From contig JAEYVN010000026.1 in NCBI GenBank assembly GCA_023431725.1, positions 1 through 14,738 of the forward strand: a stretch of DNA of 14,738 bases, in the 5' to 3' direction. Source of the DNA: Pseudomonadota bacterium. Lineage in GTDB: Bacteria; Pseudomonadota; Alphaproteobacteria; Rhizobiales; Xanthobacteraceae. This document shows, piece after piece, positions 7,822 through 14,463 of this stretch (its first letter is position 1; each line of letters starts with the position of its first letter). The position numbers and the translations under genes were made by a program. The notes under the pieces were generated by a model, which did no database searches, had not been told where the DNA came from, and saw nothing but the letters and a program-made list of their open reading frames with translations.

Positions 7822-7849
7822 TCGCAAAATTTGTCGGACCAATTTGCGA
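7822..7849. repeat. AT-rich inverted repeat just after lnt
   Basis: Arms 7822-7831 (TCGCAAAATT) and 7841-7849 (AATTTGCGA) are complementary apart from one extra A, around a 9-nt centre. The element starts 12 bp after the lnt stop. No T-tract follows directly, so it may be an mRNA 3' stabiliser, a weak terminator or a protein-binding dyad. The sequence cannot choose between these. Confidence 0.45.
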
Positions 7850-7917
7850 TAGTGGTCTCTTCTCCAAGAAATACACAGAGCTGAGCCAAATTTTTTATAT
7901 TGATTAAGAAGCGCGCG

Positions 7918-7946
7918 CTTTGTGCTCTCTGCAACTGCCTTATAAT
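7918..7946 (+). promoter_or_regulatory. Candidate promoter for the XRE regulator
   Basis: A perfect TATAAT at 7941-7946 stands out in a GC-rich genome. The best -35 at 17-bp spacing is CTTTGT (7918-7923), a weak match. Transcription would start near 7953, giving a leader of about 100 nt before the XRE gene. The surrounding 7811-7960 is AT-rich (about 39% GC by hand count). The -10 is convincing; the -35 is not. Confidence 0.35.
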
Positions 7947-7974
7947 GTAAAACAATTTGACGAGGCGGGTAAAC

Positions 7975-8043
7975 GTGAGCAAACACCGCACATCACCCCG
8001 ACGCGGGTTCTTGACAATTCCAAGCGCGACGCGCGGGAGATGA
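7975..8043 (+). CDS. Possible 22-codon leader ORF upstream of the XRE gene
   Basis: A GTG at 7975 opens 22 codons ending with TGA at 8041-8043, seven bases before the XRE gene ATG. GAGG at 7962-7965 could serve as its SD (9-nt spacing), and the candidate promoter at 7918-7946 would transcribe it. The peptide is basic, beginning with (M)SKHRTSPRRGF. The SD for the next gene (GGGAGA, 8035-8040) lies inside its last codons, so coupling is possible. It matches no family I know and may be chance. Confidence 0.15.
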   Translation: MSKHRTSPRRGFLTIPSATRGR

Positions 8044-8049
8044 GCGACC

Positions 8050-8457
8050 ATGATTAAGAAGGCCCCCAATCCAACAGACAAACATGTTGGCAGCCGTGTG
8101 CGCATGCGTCGCATGATGCTTGGCATGAGTCAGGAGAAGCTGGGGGATGCTCTCGGTCTGACGTTTCAACAAGTCCAGAAGTACGAGAAGGGCACGAACC
8201 GCATCGGCGCAAGTCGCCTGCAGCAGATTTCGAACATCCTTCAGGTACCGGTCTCGTTCTTCTTTGAAGGCGCGCCCAATGCCGCCAATGACACGGCAGG
8301 CTTCGGCGAGGCACCGTCACCGACGTATGTGTCTGACTTTCTCGCGACCTCGGATGGACTTGCCCTGACTCGCGCCTTCATGCGCATCGAAGACGGCAAG
8401 CTCCGCCGTAAGATCGTCGATCTCGTCGAGCAGATCGCCGGCGAGGACAAAAATTAG
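8050..8457 (+). CDS. XRE-family helix-turn-helix regulator (PraR/PhrR-like)
   Basis: This 135-aa Cro/CI-type DNA-binding protein has its HTH at about residues 13-68: GSRVRMRRMMLGMSQEKLG, then LTFQQVQKYEKGTNRIGAS as turn and recognition helix, then LQQISNILQVPVSFFFEG. The C-terminal half (about 75-135) is short and predicted mostly helical, ending RRKIVDLVEQIAGED; it has no recognisable sensor or enzyme domain. The HTH closely resembles the conserved rhizobial group that includes PraR of Azorhizobium and PhrR of Sinorhizobium, tied to symbiosis, quorum-sensing and stress phenotypes. That assignment is from memory of the family. ATG 8050 has GGGAGA 9 nt upstream. A regulator of this type between lnt and metK is, as I recall, common in Hyphomicrobiales, hinting at a housekeeping role. 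Target genes are unknown. Confidence 0.88.
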   Translation: MIKKAPNPTDKHVGSRVRMRRMMLGMSQEKLGDALGLTFQQVQKYEKGTNRIGASRLQQISNILQVPVSFFFEGAPNAANDTAGFGEAPSPTYVSDFLATSDGLALTRAFMRIEDGKLRRKIVDLVEQIAGEDKN

Positions 8458-8464
8458 TCCGCCC

Positions 8465-8489
8465 GTGGCCGCCCAACTTGGGGGCCCAC
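8465..8489 (+). other. GC-rich hairpin between the XRE gene and metK
   Basis: Arms 8465-8474 and 8480-8489 pair at 8 of 10 positions around an AACTT loop, starting 8 bp after the XRE stop codon. No T-run follows, so termination would be inefficient at best. A CTTGAC element at 8501-8506 just downstream resembles an alphaproteobacterial -35 box, but no good -10 lies 16-18 bp after it. Confidence 0.3.
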
Positions 8490-8584
8490 TCAGCCCACAT
8501 CTTGACCGCCGGATGACAACGCTGCATTGAAACCGCGTGTCATAACCGACCAACGGTCCATCTCGTCCCTAGGGGGAGTTTTCA

Positions 8585-9859
8585 GTGCCGCGCAAGAGCC
8601 ATCTTTTTACCAGTGAATCCGTCTCCGAAGGGCATCCTGACAAGGTCAGCGACCAGATTTCCGACGCCATTCTCGACGCCTTCATTGCGAACGACGTCAA
8701 GCTCGGTATCGCCGACGACAGCCTGGTCAACACACGCCTGGGCTGTGAGGTCCTGACCACCACCAACAAGATCGTCATCGCCGGCGAGGGCCGTGGTCAG
8801 GCACCGCTGTTCAAAAAGTACGGTTCGCAGGCGATCATCAACCGCGAGCAGATCGCCCAGATCGCACGCGATGTCGTGAAGGACATCGGCTACGATCAGG
8901 ACGGCTTCTCGTACCATGGTGCCGACGTCGAGGTCCTGCTGCACGGTCAGTCGCCCGACATCGCCATGGGCGTCGACGCCAAGAAGAAGAAGGATGGCGA
9001 GCAGGAAGGCGCGGGCGACCAGGGTATGATGTTCGGCTTCGCCTGCACCGAGAGCGAGGTCTATGAAAAGAACTCGTTCATGCCGGCTCCGATCTATTTC
9101 TCACACAAGATCCTGAAGGTTCTTGCCGACCTGCGTCACTCCAAGAAGCTGCCGGACCTGCAACCGGACGCCAAGAGCCAGGTTACGGTCCGATATGAGG
9201 ACGGCAAGGCCGTCGGTTGCACCAAGGTTGTGGTCTCGACCCAGCACAACGCCACCAACAAGAACGGCAAGAAGTACACGCCGTCGATGGTGAAGGACAT
9301 GATCGGCGATGCCGTCGCGTCCGCGCTGCCGAAGGGCTGGATGCCGAAGAAGGAATCCGACTTCCTGGTGAACCCGACCGGCAACTTCGTGGTCGGCGGT
9401 CCGGACGGCGATTGCGGCCTGACCGGTCGCAAGATCATCGTCGATACCTACGGCGGTTATGCGCCGCACGGCGGCGGCGCCTTCTCCGGCAAGGATCCGA
9501 CCAAGGTTGACCGCTCGGCCGCCTATGCCGCGCGCTACCTCGCCAAGAACGTGGTGGCCGCCGGCCTCGCCGAGCGCTGCACCATTCAGGTGGCCTACGC
9601 GATCGGCGTCGCCGATCCGATGTCGCTTCTGGTCGATACCCATGGCACCGGCCAGGTCGATGACGGCAAGCTGGAAAAGGTTCTGGCTGAATTGTTCCCG
9701 CTGCGTCCGACCAATATCCGCCGGACGCTCAAGCTGAACCGGCCGATCTATCGCCGCACCGCCGCTTACGGTCACTTTGGCCGGGCGCCGGAAAAGGACG
9801 GCGGCTTCTCCTGGGAGAAGACCGATCTCGCCGACCAGATCCGCAAGGCGTTGAAATAA
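8585..9859 (+). CDS. metK: S-adenosylmethionine synthetase
   Basis: MetK condenses methionine and ATP into SAM, releasing phosphate and pyrophosphate, in the cytoplasm as a tetramer. The 424-aa product carries the family motifs: [15 protein letters not shown] with the ATP-binding His17, the GAGDQG hexapeptide at 142-147, and [19 protein letters not shown] in the C-terminal half. It is about 40 residues longer than E. coli MetK; the extra length appears spread across loops, such as the KKKKDGEQ stretch before GAGDQG and [13 protein letters not shown]. The start is GTG 8585, with AGGGGGAG at 8571-8578 as a strong SD and the family N-terminus following at once. No SAM-II, SAM/SAH or other known SAM riboswitch was recognised in the 127-bp leader. 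TrmB, a SAM user, follows on the same strand. Confidence 0.97.
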   Translation: MPRKSHLFTSESVSEGHPDKVSDQISDAILDAFIANDVKLGIADDSLVNTRLGCEVLTTTNKIVIAGEGRGQAPLFKKYGSQAIINREQIAQIARDVVKDIGYDQDGFSYHGADVEVLLHGQSPDIAMGVDAKKKKDGEQEGAGDQGMMFGFACTESEVYEKNSFMPAPIYFSHKILKVLADLRHSKKLPDLQPDAKSQVTVRYEDGKAVGCTKVVVSTQHNATNKNGKKYTPSMVKDMIGDAVASALPKGWMPKKESDFLVNPTGNFVVGGPDGDCGLTGRKIIVDTYGGYAPHGGGAFSGKDPTKVDRSAAYAARYLAKNVVAAGLAERCTIQVAYAIGVADPMSLLVDTHGTGQVDDGKLEKVLAELFPLRPTNIRRTLKLNRPIYRRTAAYGHFGRAPEKDGGFSWEKTDLADQIRKALK

Positions 9860-9894
9860 CGCCCTCCGAAGCGCGATTTGCGTTGAGTTTTGCG

Positions 9895-9921
9895 AACGGC
9901 CGCATCATGGATGCGGCCGTT
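9895..9921 (+). other. Perfect 12-bp hairpin between metK and trmB with ATG in its loop
   Basis: Arms 9895-9906 (AACGGCCGCATC) and 9910-9921 (GATGCGGCCGTT) are perfectly complementary around the 3-nt loop ATG (9907-9909). The structure lies 35 bp after the metK stop and ends at the base before the chosen trmB ATG (9922). It looks like a factor-poor terminator or processing signal for metK mRNA, though only TT follows the GC stem. As both start candidates are in or next to it, it could also limit trmB translation. Confidence 0.6.
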
Positions 9922-10638
9922 ATGCATTCCGATACACCAAACGACGATCCACTGTCCGCCGCGCGCGAAGGCGCCTTCTTTGGCCGCCGCAAAGGTAAAA
10001 AATTACGGGCAGGGCAGGCCCTTCTAACGGAGACTTTGCTGCCGAGGCTTTGCCTTGATCTGCAATCGTCGGCCCCTGCCGCCCTGCCAGAACTTTTTCC
10101 AATCCCGGTGCGCGAGGTCCGACTGGAAATCGGCTTCGGCGGCTCCGAACATTTGATTGCGCAGGCCGAACTCTATCCCGATTGCGGCTTCATCGGCATC
10201 GAGGCGTTCGTGAACGGCATGGCCAAGGCGCTGGTTGCGATCGAGGCCAAGGGCCTTCGCAACATCCGGCTGCATCACGGTGACGCCACCGACGTCCTCG
10301 CCTGGCTGCCGGCGGCATCGCTGGCCCGCGTCGATCTCCTGTATCCCGATCCGTGGCCGAAGCGGCGCCACTGGAAGCGACGTTTTGTCCAGGACAAGAG
10401 CGTTGCCGCTCTGGCGCGTGTGCTGCGCCCCGGCGGCGAATTCCGCTTTGCTTCGGATATCGATGATTATTCCGCCTGGACGCTGCTGCGGCTTCTGCGA
10501 TCGCCGGATTTCGAATGGACGGCGAATCGCGCCGACGACTGGCGCGAGCCATGGTCCGACTTCGGCGGTACGCGCTATGAAGCCAAAGCGAAACGCGAAG
10601 GGCGCACGCCCTGCTATCTCGCATTTCGCAGGCGCTAG
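9922..10638 (+). CDS. trmB: tRNA (guanine-N7-)-methyltransferase
   Basis: TrmB methylates N7 of G46 in the tRNA variable loop using SAM. From 9922 the product is 238 aa. The SAM-binding motif is EIGFGGSEH at residues 69-77, followed by the acidic [13 protein letters not shown] strand and helix. The catalytic and tRNA-binding signature [17 protein letters not shown] begins at Tyr141. The N-terminal [14 protein letters not shown] segment is typical of alphaproteobacterial TrmB. The frame continues upstream with ATG 9907 (loop of the hairpin) and TTG 9883. None of the three has a clear SD. 9922 is chosen because it is the first ATG outside the hairpin and gives a normal length, but 9907 is equally possible. 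The gene ends in a heptamer repeat facing the convergent DUF2336 gene. Confidence 0.93.
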   Translation: MHSDTPNDDPLSAAREGAFFGRRKGKKLRAGQALLTETLLPRLCLDLQSSAPAALPELFPIPVREVRLEIGFGGSEHLIAQAELYPDCGFIGIEAFVNGMAKALVAIEAKGLRNIRLHHGDATDVLAWLPAASLARVDLLYPDPWPKRRHWKRRFVQDKSVAALARVLRPGGEFRFASDIDDYSAWTLLRLLRSPDFEWTANRADDWREPWSDFGGTRYEAKAKREGRTPCYLAFRRR

Positions 10639-10657
10639 GCGCTAGGCGCTAGGCGCT
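10630..10657. repeat. Four tandem copies of a 7-bp repeat between convergent genes
   Basis: AGGCGCT is repeated four times without interruption (10630, 10637, 10644, 10651). The trmB stop (TAG, 10636-10638) spans copies 1 and 2, and the minus-strand DUF2336 stop (10657-10659) uses the last base of copy 4. Because 7 is not a multiple of 3 and each junction contains CTAG, the array provides a TAG in all three frames of each strand. Confidence 0.9.
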
Positions 10658-11748
10658 CAGATCGCTGCGGGGATGCTGCCGGGCGACAACTGCCAGAAGC
10701 GAACGACGCGTTGCGCGGTCGCAGCCGACAATTTGTCGAAATTCGAATGCGCCGATTCCAGCGTCGGCGCGGCCTTGCCCCTGCTGCCAAGGCGAGCCTG
10801 GATGATGTTGCGCACGGTCGGCCACGAATAACCGGCGGCCTTGCACAGGATCAGAATCGGGTCGGGCCGATCGCCATTCATCAGACGCTCGACAACATCG
10901 ATTGGCACTTCCGTCAGTTCCGAAAGGGCAGCGACGGTGCTGTCATATTCCTTTGATCGAGCAAAATCGGCGAGTTGCGCTTCGGTCAATTCGCCGGCCT
11001 TGGCCAGCAGGCGGATCTGCTGCTGCGCCTCGGCGAAGTCGCGCATCGGCTTTCTGGCAACTTCGTCGGATACCTTGGCGAGAACGGCACGGATATGTGC
11101 CTGTGTCTCGGGGCGCGCATGGGTCAGCAAGCGCTGCCGCACGACATCCGTGGCGCGAGTCAGCAATTCGCGGAACAGATGATCGGGAATATCGGTACGC
11201 AATGCCACCGTTTCGGCCAGCACGCTGTCATGCTCGGCGCTGCGCAACAGTGCGGTGAATCCGCTGTCGGAGAGACGCGCGCCAACATTGCCGGCAAGCT
11301 TTCGCTTTACCGCCAGGTCGCCGCGACGAACGATGATGTCCGTCACCGGCGCCTCGATGCGGAGACGGCCGGATATGGCAAACAGGTGGTCGATGCTTTT
11401 CGTGCTCGCAATATCGATAAGGTCGGCCGTCAGCAGCCGCGGTGATTGCGCCAGCATCGGTCCGGCGACCATGATGTCGTCGTCCTTCGCCAGGCGTCGC
11501 ACGATATTGACCGGCGAATCCGACACGGGCGCGAGCTGGCGCGACAATTCCACCAGCGCTTTTCCTTCGATCTCGTTGATCAGCATCAGGAACACATCGT
11601 CAAACAGACGAATGTGTTCGGCATTGAAACGACCCGAGCCTTCTACAAAAAGCGCAGTGATTTGACGGAGGGCCTGGGCACGCTTTTCGCCAGAGCCATC
11701 TTTTACGACGTTTGCAAGTCCAGGAATCATCGAGAGGAGAGCGGCCAT
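10657..11748 (-). CDS. DUF2336 domain-containing protein
   Basis: This 363-aa protein is the only minus-strand gene here. Its sequence is mostly helical with repeated motifs of the type LRxDIPDHLFRELLTRATDVVRQRLL and a conserved N-terminal stretch (ALRQITALFVEGSGRFNAEHIRLFDDVFLMLINEIE) that I recognise as DUF2336, an alphaproteobacterial family of unknown function with HEAT/ARM-like character. No signal peptide, membrane helix or catalytic motif is visible. The latter part (about 235-330) has KAGELTEAQLADFARSKEYDS and GYSWPTVRNIIQARL, also family features. The start is ATG at 11746-11748; a second Met six codons in (MIPGLANVV) is an alternative, and neither has a clear SD. It converges with trmB and diverges from rimP over a 334-bp gap. 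Function cannot be assigned. Confidence 0.85.
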   Translation of the reverse strand: MAALLSMIPGLANVVKDGSGEKRAQALRQITALFVEGSGRFNAEHIRLFDDVFLMLINEIEGKALVELSRQLAPVSDSPVNIVRRLAKDDDIMVAGPMLAQSPRLLTADLIDIASTKSIDHLFAISGRLRIEAPVTDIIVRRGDLAVKRKLAGNVGARLSDSGFTALLRSAEHDSVLAETVALRTDIPDHLFRELLTRATDVVRQRLLTHARPETQAHIRAVLAKVSDEVARKPMRDFAEAQQQIRLLAKAGELTEAQLADFARSKEYDSTVAALSELTEVPIDVVERLMNGDRPDPILILCKAAGYSWPTVRNIIQARLGSRGKAAPTLESAHSNFDKLSAATAQRVVRFWQLSPGSIPAAI

Positions 11749-11879
11749 TCTGGTCGATCAGCGTTGTGCTAGATCAGCAAAGGGGGTAGGCGCGAAAACA
11801 CCTTCGATTCTAAGTCCGCTTTCTGAAGGAAGGGTTTAGCCAATCCGTCAAACACCCCGATCTCGGCTCCAGCCCCACC

Positions 11880-11908
11880 CTTGCGGAAATGGCCAAAATC
11901 GCTATATT
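11880..11908 (+). promoter_or_regulatory. Promoter of the rimP-nusA operon
   Basis: CTTGCG (11880-11885) and TATATT (11903-11908) are separated by 17 bp, a good fit to the alphaproteobacterial housekeeping sigma consensus (CTTGAC, CTATAT). Transcription would begin near 11915, leaving a leader of about 168 nt before rimP. It is the best promoter in the window. Confidence 0.6.
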
Positions 11909-11963
11909 GGTGCTGTCTGATAAAGACACCTCATAACGATTGGTTTGATCCGGTCGGTTTTTG

Positions 11964-11995
11964 AGAGTGGGCCCGCCCGGGACCCGCTCTTTTTT
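11964..11995 (+). terminator. Intrinsic terminator / attenuator in the rimP leader
   Basis: AGAGTGGGCCC (11964-11974) pairs with GGG-A-CCCGCTCT (11979-11990) around a GCCC loop, with one bulged A and one G-U pair. The T-run 11990-11995 follows at once. It is the only canonical intrinsic terminator I see in the window. It lies about 50-80 nt after the predicted start of the rimP transcript and upstream of the gene, so it is placed as an attenuator; it cannot serve DUF2336, which points away. Confidence 0.75.
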
Positions 11996-11999
11996 ATTA

Positions 12000-12039
12000 C
12001 CTGAAACGGGCCTGCCTCGACGCAGGCGCGGCTTTCAGG
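12000..12039 (+). other. Nested hairpin in the rimP leader
   Basis: The outer arms CCTGAAA (12000-12006) and TTTCAGG (12033-12039) are perfectly complementary. Inside them GCCTGC (12010-12015) pairs with GCAGGC (12022-12027) around CTCGAC. The structure follows the terminator T-run directly and precedes rimP by 43 nt. Just after it, 12042-12049 (CCCGGGCG) is complementary to 11974-11981 of the terminator. Confidence 0.5.
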
Positions 12040-12082
12040 CCCCCGGGCGAAACGGACATTTTACGGTCGAAACACGCATCGC

Positions 12083-12844
12083 ATGAGCTTGTTGCCTGAC
12101 GCCAGCACATCATCAGAACCGCGCCTGATCGCGGAGCCGGGCCTTGCTGCGCGCATTGCAGCCGTCGCGGAACCCGTCGTCGAAGGCCTGGGCTACAGAC
12201 TGGTGCGCGTCCGTGTGTCCGGCGCTGATGGCTGCACCGTGCAGGTCATGACCGAACGGCCGGATGGCACGTTGACCATCGAGGATTGCGAAGAAATTTC
12301 GAGGACGTTGTCGCCGGTCATGGATGTCGCTGACCCCGTGCCCCAGGCCTATCGGCTGGAGGTTTCCTCGCCTGGCCTTGACCGACCGCTGGTCCGGCGT
12401 TCGGATTTCGAGCGCAGCACCGGACATCTGGCGAAAATCGAGATGAGCGTGCCGACCGAGGGCCGCAAACGCTTTCGCGGTATCCTGATCGGGGTTGAAG
12501 GCGGCGCCGTGCGGCTCCAAAGAGACGACGCCAAGGCCGATGATAAGGTGGAAGTGCTGCTGCCGATCGAGGACATGGCCGAGGCCAAACTGGTCCTCAC
12601 CGATGAATTGATCGCCGAGGCCCTGCGCAAGGACAAAGAGGCGGAACGTCAGGCCCGTATCGACGCCGGTGAACCGGTGCGCGATTACTCGCCGAAATCG
12701 AAAGCCAAGGCAAAACCGGGCAAGGCCAAGAAGAAAATCGACCCGACGGCCCCTCGGCCGAAGCAAGCCCAATTGGACCGTGCCAAAAAGGTAAGGTCCG
12801 GCCTGAACCCTGACCACGAATCCGACTTTGACGAAGGAGAGTGA
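12083..12844 (+). CDS. rimP: Ribosome maturation factor RimP
   Basis: RimP binds the 30S subunit and is needed for its maturation, helping S12 assembly. The 253-aa product has the two-domain RimP core (about residues 18-180): [17 protein letters not shown], then [14 protein letters not shown] and [14 protein letters not shown], the most conserved RimP signature, followed by the SH3-like C-terminal domain ([16 protein letters not shown]). A tail of about 65 residues after 185 is rich in Lys, Ala and Pro ([13 protein letters not shown]) and ends acidic (HESDFDEGE). That is longer than the 150-residue E. coli protein but, as I recall, usual in this order. ATG 12083 is the only sensible start; its SD is weak. 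NusA follows 3 bp after, with its SD inside the end of rimP. Confidence 0.95.
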   Translation: MSLLPDASTSSEPRLIAEPGLAARIAAVAEPVVEGLGYRLVRVRVSGADGCTVQVMTERPDGTLTIEDCEEISRTLSPVMDVADPVPQAYRLEVSSPGLDRPLVRRSDFERSTGHLAKIEMSVPTEGRKRFRGILIGVEGGAVRLQRDDAKADDKVEVLLPIEDMAEAKLVLTDELIAEALRKDKEAERQARIDAGEPVRDYSPKSKAKAKPGKAKKKIDPTAPRPKQAQLDRAKKVRSGLNPDHESDFDEGE

Positions 12845-12847
12845 CCG

Positions 12848-14449
12848 ATGGCAGCCGTGAGCGCAAACAAGCTCGAATTGCTGCAGATCGCCGATGCGGT
12901 CGCGCGGGAAAAGACAATCGACCGCAGCATCGTCATTGCGGCGATGGAAGACGCGATCGCACGCGCTGCACGCTCGCGTTATGGCAGCGAAACCGAAGTC
13001 CGCGCCGAAATCGACCAGAAAAAGGGTGAACTTCGCCTGTCCCGCCACATGCTGGTGGTCGAGGCGGTCGAAAACCCGTCCAACCAGATCAGCCTTGATG
13101 ATGCCCGTCGCCTCAATCCTTCGGCACAGATCGGCGACACCATCGCCGATGCCCTGCCGCCGCTGGAATATGGCCGCATCGCCGCACAATCCGCCAAGCA
13201 GGTGATCGTGCAGAAGGTGCGCGAAGCCGAGCGTGACCGTCAGTATCAGGAGTACAAGGATCGCATCGGCGATATCGTCAACGGCGTCGTCAAGCGCGTC
13301 GAATACGGCAATGTCGTCGTCGACCTCGGCCGTGGCGAAGCCATTATCCGCCGCGACGAGATGCTGCCGCGCGAGGTTTTCCGCAACGGCGACCGCGTGC
13401 GCGCCTATATCTACGACGTGCGTCGCGAGCCGCGTGGCCCGCAGATTTTCCTGTCGCGCACACATCCGCAATTCATGGCCAAGCTGTTCGCGCAGGAAGT
13501 GCCGGAAATCTACGACGGCATCGTCGAAATTCGTGCCGTGGCCCGCGATCCGGGCTCCCGCGCCAAGATCGCTGTGATTTCCCGCGATTCCTCCGTTGAT
13601 CCGGTCGGCGCTTGCGTCGGTATGCGCGGTTCGCGCGTACAGGCCGTGGTGAACGAACTGCAGGGCGAGAAGATCGACATCATCCCGTGGTCGCAGGACA
13701 TCGCGACCTTCGTCGTCAACGCACTGGCTCCGGCGGAAGTCGCCAAGGTCGTGCTCGACGAGGACAGGGAGCGCATCGAGGTCGTGGTACCGGATGCGCA
13801 GCTGTCACTGGCGATCGGTCGCCGCGGTCAGAATGTGCGCCTCGCTTCGCAGCTCACCGGCTGGGATATCGATATCCTGACCGAACAGGAAGAATCTGAG
13901 CGCCGCCAGGCCGAATTCCAGAACCGCACCAAGACCTTCGTCGAAGCGCTCGATGTGGACGAAGTGGTTGCTCAATTGCTCGCCTCGGAAGGCTTCACCA
14001 GTGTCGAGGAATTGGCGCTCGTCGATCTCAAGGAGATCGCCAGCATCGAAGGTTTCGATGAGGAGACAGCCGAAGAGTTGCAGTCCCGCGCGAAGGAATA
14101 TCTTGAGCGCATCGAAGGCGAATACGACGAGAAGCGCCGTGAACTTGGCGTCGAGGACGAATTGAAAGACGTTCCGGGCGTCACCTCGCAGATGCTGGTG
14201 GCCTTCGGCGAGAACGGCATCAAGACGGTCGAGGACCTGGCCGGGTGCGCAACCGACGATCTGGCTGGCTGGACCGAACGCAAGGACGGCGAAACCAAAC
14301 GTGAGCCGGGTTACCTGGACGGCTTCAATCTCAGCCGTGACGAGTGCGAGCAGATTGTGATGCAGGCCCGGCTAAAAGCCGGCTGGATCACCGAAGCCGA
14401 TCTCGGCACGCCGGCTGACGAAGCCGCCGAAGAACCCGCGGAAGCTTGA
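12848..14449 (+). CDS. nusA: Transcription termination/antitermination protein NusA
   Basis: NusA binds RNA polymerase and nascent RNA, affecting pausing, intrinsic and Rho termination and rRNA antitermination. The 533-aa product has an N-terminal RNAP-binding domain (1 to about 135), an S1 domain (about 140-205, IGDIVNGVVKRVEYGNVVVDL), KH1 with GMRG at 258-261 and KH2 with GRRG at 324-327. The C-terminal region (about 370-530) is acidic, with two helix-hairpin-helix-like repeats (LLASEGFTSVEELALVD and AFGENGIKTVEDLAG), as in E. coli NusA AR1/AR2. AAGGAG at 12834-12839 is an excellent SD 8 nt before ATG 12848. It is co-transcribed with rimP and the ylxR gene. NusA autoregulation of its operon is known in E. 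coli and could act at the leader terminator here. Confidence 0.97.
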   Translation: MAAVSANKLELLQIADAVAREKTIDRSIVIAAMEDAIARAARSRYGSETEVRAEIDQKKGELRLSRHMLVVEAVENPSNQISLDDARRLNPSAQIGDTIADALPPLEYGRIAAQSAKQVIVQKVREAERDRQYQEYKDRIGDIVNGVVKRVEYGNVVVDLGRGEAIIRRDEMLPREVFRNGDRVRAYIYDVRREPRGPQIFLSRTHPQFMAKLFAQEVPEIYDGIVEIRAVARDPGSRAKIAVISRDSSVDPVGACVGMRGSRVQAVVNELQGEKIDIIPWSQDIATFVVNALAPAEVAKVVLDEDRERIEVVVPDAQLSLAIGRRGQNVRLASQLTGWDIDILTEQEESERRQAEFQNRTKTFVEALDVDEVVAQLLASEGFTSVEELALVDLKEIASIEGFDEETAEELQSRAKEYLERIEGEYDEKRRELGVEDELKDVPGVTSQMLVAFGENGIKTVEDLAGCATDDLAGWTERKDGETKREPGYLDGFNLSRDECEQIVMQARLKAGWITEADLGTPADEAAEEPAEA

Positions 14450-14463
14450 GGTGCCCCCCCGGT

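Larger units (their letters stand above)
11749..12082. other. Intergenic region: divergent gap and rimP leader
   Basis: This 334-bp stretch separates the minus-strand DUF2336 gene from rimP. The half nearest DUF2336 (11749-11879) holds no ORF of note. A TAGAAT on the minus strand (11812-11807) is a possible -10 for DUF2336 but has no good -35. From 11880 on lie a good plus-strand promoter, a strong intrinsic terminator and a nested hairpin, together forming a structured rimP-nusA leader. No tRNA is present, unlike the enterobacterial rimP leader region. Confidence 0.7.

Noticed and set aside
8040..8057. Five-codon ATG frame just before the XRE gene
   Set aside because: It is out of frame, overlaps the true start and has poorer SD placement than ATG 8050.
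8458..8584. SAM riboswitch before metK
   Set aside because: I looked for the SAM-II and SAM/SAH core motifs and found none. The hairpin at 8465-8489 alone is not evidence for one.
9883..9885. TTG start for trmB
   Set aside because: It would add residues unlike TrmB N-termini and has no clear SD; the ATG candidates at 9907 and 9922 are better.
10975..11445. Plus-strand open frame opposite the DUF2336 gene
   Set aside because: The minus-strand frame is longer and matches a known family; this frame does not.
11880..12082. tRNA gene in the rimP leader, as in enterobacteria
   Set aside because: No cloverleaf or T-loop consensus; the structures seen are a terminator and a nested hairpin.
12113..13471. 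Minus-strand open frame of 452 codons antisense to rimP and nusA
   Set aside because: It lies entirely opposite two well-conserved genes. Its translation matches no family and is a side effect of GC-rich codon use.
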